DNA of 23,273 nt from assembly GCA_946614255.1 (NCBI GenBank), contig CAMOGS010000016.1, forward strand, positions 1 to 23,273. The letters are read 5' to 3'. The notes below the pieces were generated by a model. That model was not told the origin of the DNA. It made no database searches and worked only from the letters and a program-made list of their open reading frames with translations. This document shows positions 22,809 to 23,273 of the stretch, in pieces (within the stretch, counting starts at the first letter, position 1; each line of letters starts with the position of its first letter). The stretch comes from UBA3871 sp002392265. Lineage in GTDB: Bacteria > Bacillota > Clostridia > Peptostreptococcales > Anaerovoracaceae. A program made the position numbers and the translations under genes.

Positions 22809-22847
22809 ATTATAACACAAAACCGACAGTATGAACCGCCGGTTTTG
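22809..22847 (-). promoter_or_regulatory. Extended -10 promoter of the yhgE-like pair, with flanking inverted repeat
   Basis: Minus strand TGT followed by a perfect TATAAT (22814-22809), without a good -35. Just upstream, CAAAACCG (22818-22825) and CGGTTTTG (22840-22847) form an inverted repeat whose arms are centred 22 bp apart where -35 would be. This is the layout of an activator or repressor site. Confidence 0.5.
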
Positions 22848-22868
22848 AAATATACGTTATACATTTCC

Positions 22869-22926
22869 AATCTGGGGACAGGCACCAAATTGGAAAAAAG
22901 GCCAATTTGGTGCCTGTCCCCAGATT
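22869..22926. mobile_element. MITE/REP-like perfect inverted repeat
   Basis: Two perfect 25-bp arms (22869-22893 and 22902-22926) surround AAAAAAGG. The arms contain GGGGACAGGCACC, a word I know from short palindromic repeats spread through many bacterial genomes and often linked to IS200-like (REP-associated) tyrosine transposases. It holds no ORF. It lies between a terminator and a promoter, a typical harmless landing place. Confidence 0.6.
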
Positions 22927-22936
22927 CGCCTAAAAA

Positions 22937-22961
22937 AAAACGGTAGCATTGCTACCGTTTT
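22937..22961. terminator. Terminator of the alpha/beta hydrolase gene
   Basis: Perfect 11-bp stem (AAAACGGTAGC and GCTACCGTTTT) with an ATT loop; nine T residues follow on the minus strand. It lies 59 bases after the stop at 23021. Confidence 0.92.
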
Positions 22962-23020
22962 AATAAACGTGGCACGTTGGAGGTTTTCCCTTATATAATC
23001 GGAATTGCTCGAACCGGGGA

Positions 23021-23273
23021 TTACGACGATTTCAAGTATTCCGCTAAAAAACTCTGCAGCTTATCAAATGGGATCGCGCCCTTGCCGCCGCCGTCATAGA
23101 GATCGGTATGGGAAGCACCCGGAATGATGAACAGTTCCTTGTTTTCGATGTACTTGCTGTCCTTCACCATATCTGCATAGGCGTCCCTGCCAAAGTAGCA
23201 GGAATGCGCCGCATCGCCGTGCATCACCAAAACCGCAGAGCGAATCTCATTGGAGTACTGCAGGATCGGCTGA
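23021..23273 (-). CDS. Alpha/beta hydrolase, C-terminal part only (window edge)
   Basis: The frame is open from the right edge to a TAA at 23021, giving 83 residues. They match the end of alpha/beta hydrolases of the dienelactone-hydrolase-like group: a strand leading into VLVMHGDAAHSCYFGRDAY, where the aspartate after HG may be the acid of the triad, and the late FIIPGASHTDLYD, where H is the expected catalytic histidine. IPFDKLQSFLAEYL forms the last helix. The nucleophile serine and the cap region lie outside the window, so the substrate cannot be named. A start inside the fragment (TTG at 23230) is not credible because the upstream residues continue the fold. Confidence 0.85.
   Translation of the reverse strand, partial: QPILQYSNEIRSAVLVMHGDAAHSCYFGRDAYADMVKDSKYIENKELFIIPGASHTDLYDGGGKGAIPFDKLQSFLAEYLKSS

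Noticed and set aside
22969..22990. TGGCACG on the plus strand near the hydrolase terminator as a sigma-54 element
   Set aside because: No GC at the -12 position and no plus-strand gene downstream.
22990..23030. tRNA-like GGTTCGA (T-loop) on the minus strand after the hydrolase stop
   Set aside because: The rest of a tRNA cannot be folded: no acceptor stem, anticodon arm or CCA end in the flanking bases.

Overview
The window reads as chromosomal DNA of a mid-GC anaerobic Firmicute, most likely class Clostridia. This is an inference from gene content: VanZ, YhgE/Pip proteins, a YdjG/YdjH/YdjI set, a RocR-type sigma-54 activator, AGGAG-type ribosome binding sites and TTGACA/TATAAT-type promoters. 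All 18 convincing genes lie on the minus strand, so transcription runs from high to low coordinates. I see no rRNA, tRNA, CRISPR array, prophage or intact insertion sequence.

From the right edge: the C-terminal end of an alpha/beta hydrolase (23021-23273) with a strong terminator; a 58-bp MITE-like inverted repeat (22869-22926); two overlapping genes for large YhgE/Pip membrane proteins (22747-18120); then, from a good sigma-A promoter inside 18081-18109, a probable five-gene operon: zinc-ribbon membrane protein (YdjG-like), TPM-domain protein (YdjH-like), SPFH/zinc-ribbon protein (YdjI-like), a small alarmone synthetase of RelP/YwaC type, and tripeptidase PepT.

The middle holds a RocR-like enhancer-binding protein (12629-11232) followed by argC-argJ-argB-argD (10945-6473). 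ArgJ, ArgB, ArgC and ArgD together convert glutamate plus acetyl groups to ornithine by the cyclic pathway. The 286-bp gap between regulator and argC holds a perfect-consensus -24/-12 sigma-54 promoter and, about 180-200 bp upstream of its predicted start, two copies of a TGCAAATATTTTTGCA-type dyad exactly 22 bp apart. A second pair with the same 22-bp spacing lies in front of the regulator gene, over its likely -35 element and inside the dyad that probably terminates pepT. This looks like a self-contained sigma-54 circuit for arginine biosynthesis, whereas the characterised RocR proteins control arginine breakdown. It is the strongest finding.

To the left: threonine ammonia-lyase with its own promoter and terminator; an SPFH membrane protein plus an Arc-like ribbon-helix-helix protein, whose promoter carries two tandem 11-bp repeats between -35 and -10 (a probable autoregulated operon); an LppM-like lipoprotein with its own promoter and an 18-bp perfect palindrome in its leader; then VanZ-like protein, MiaB and a truncated membrane-anchored protein with an Ig-like segment running off the left edge. 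No gene-free stretch exceeds 300 bases; the longest are 10946-11231 and 22748-23020, and both are described.
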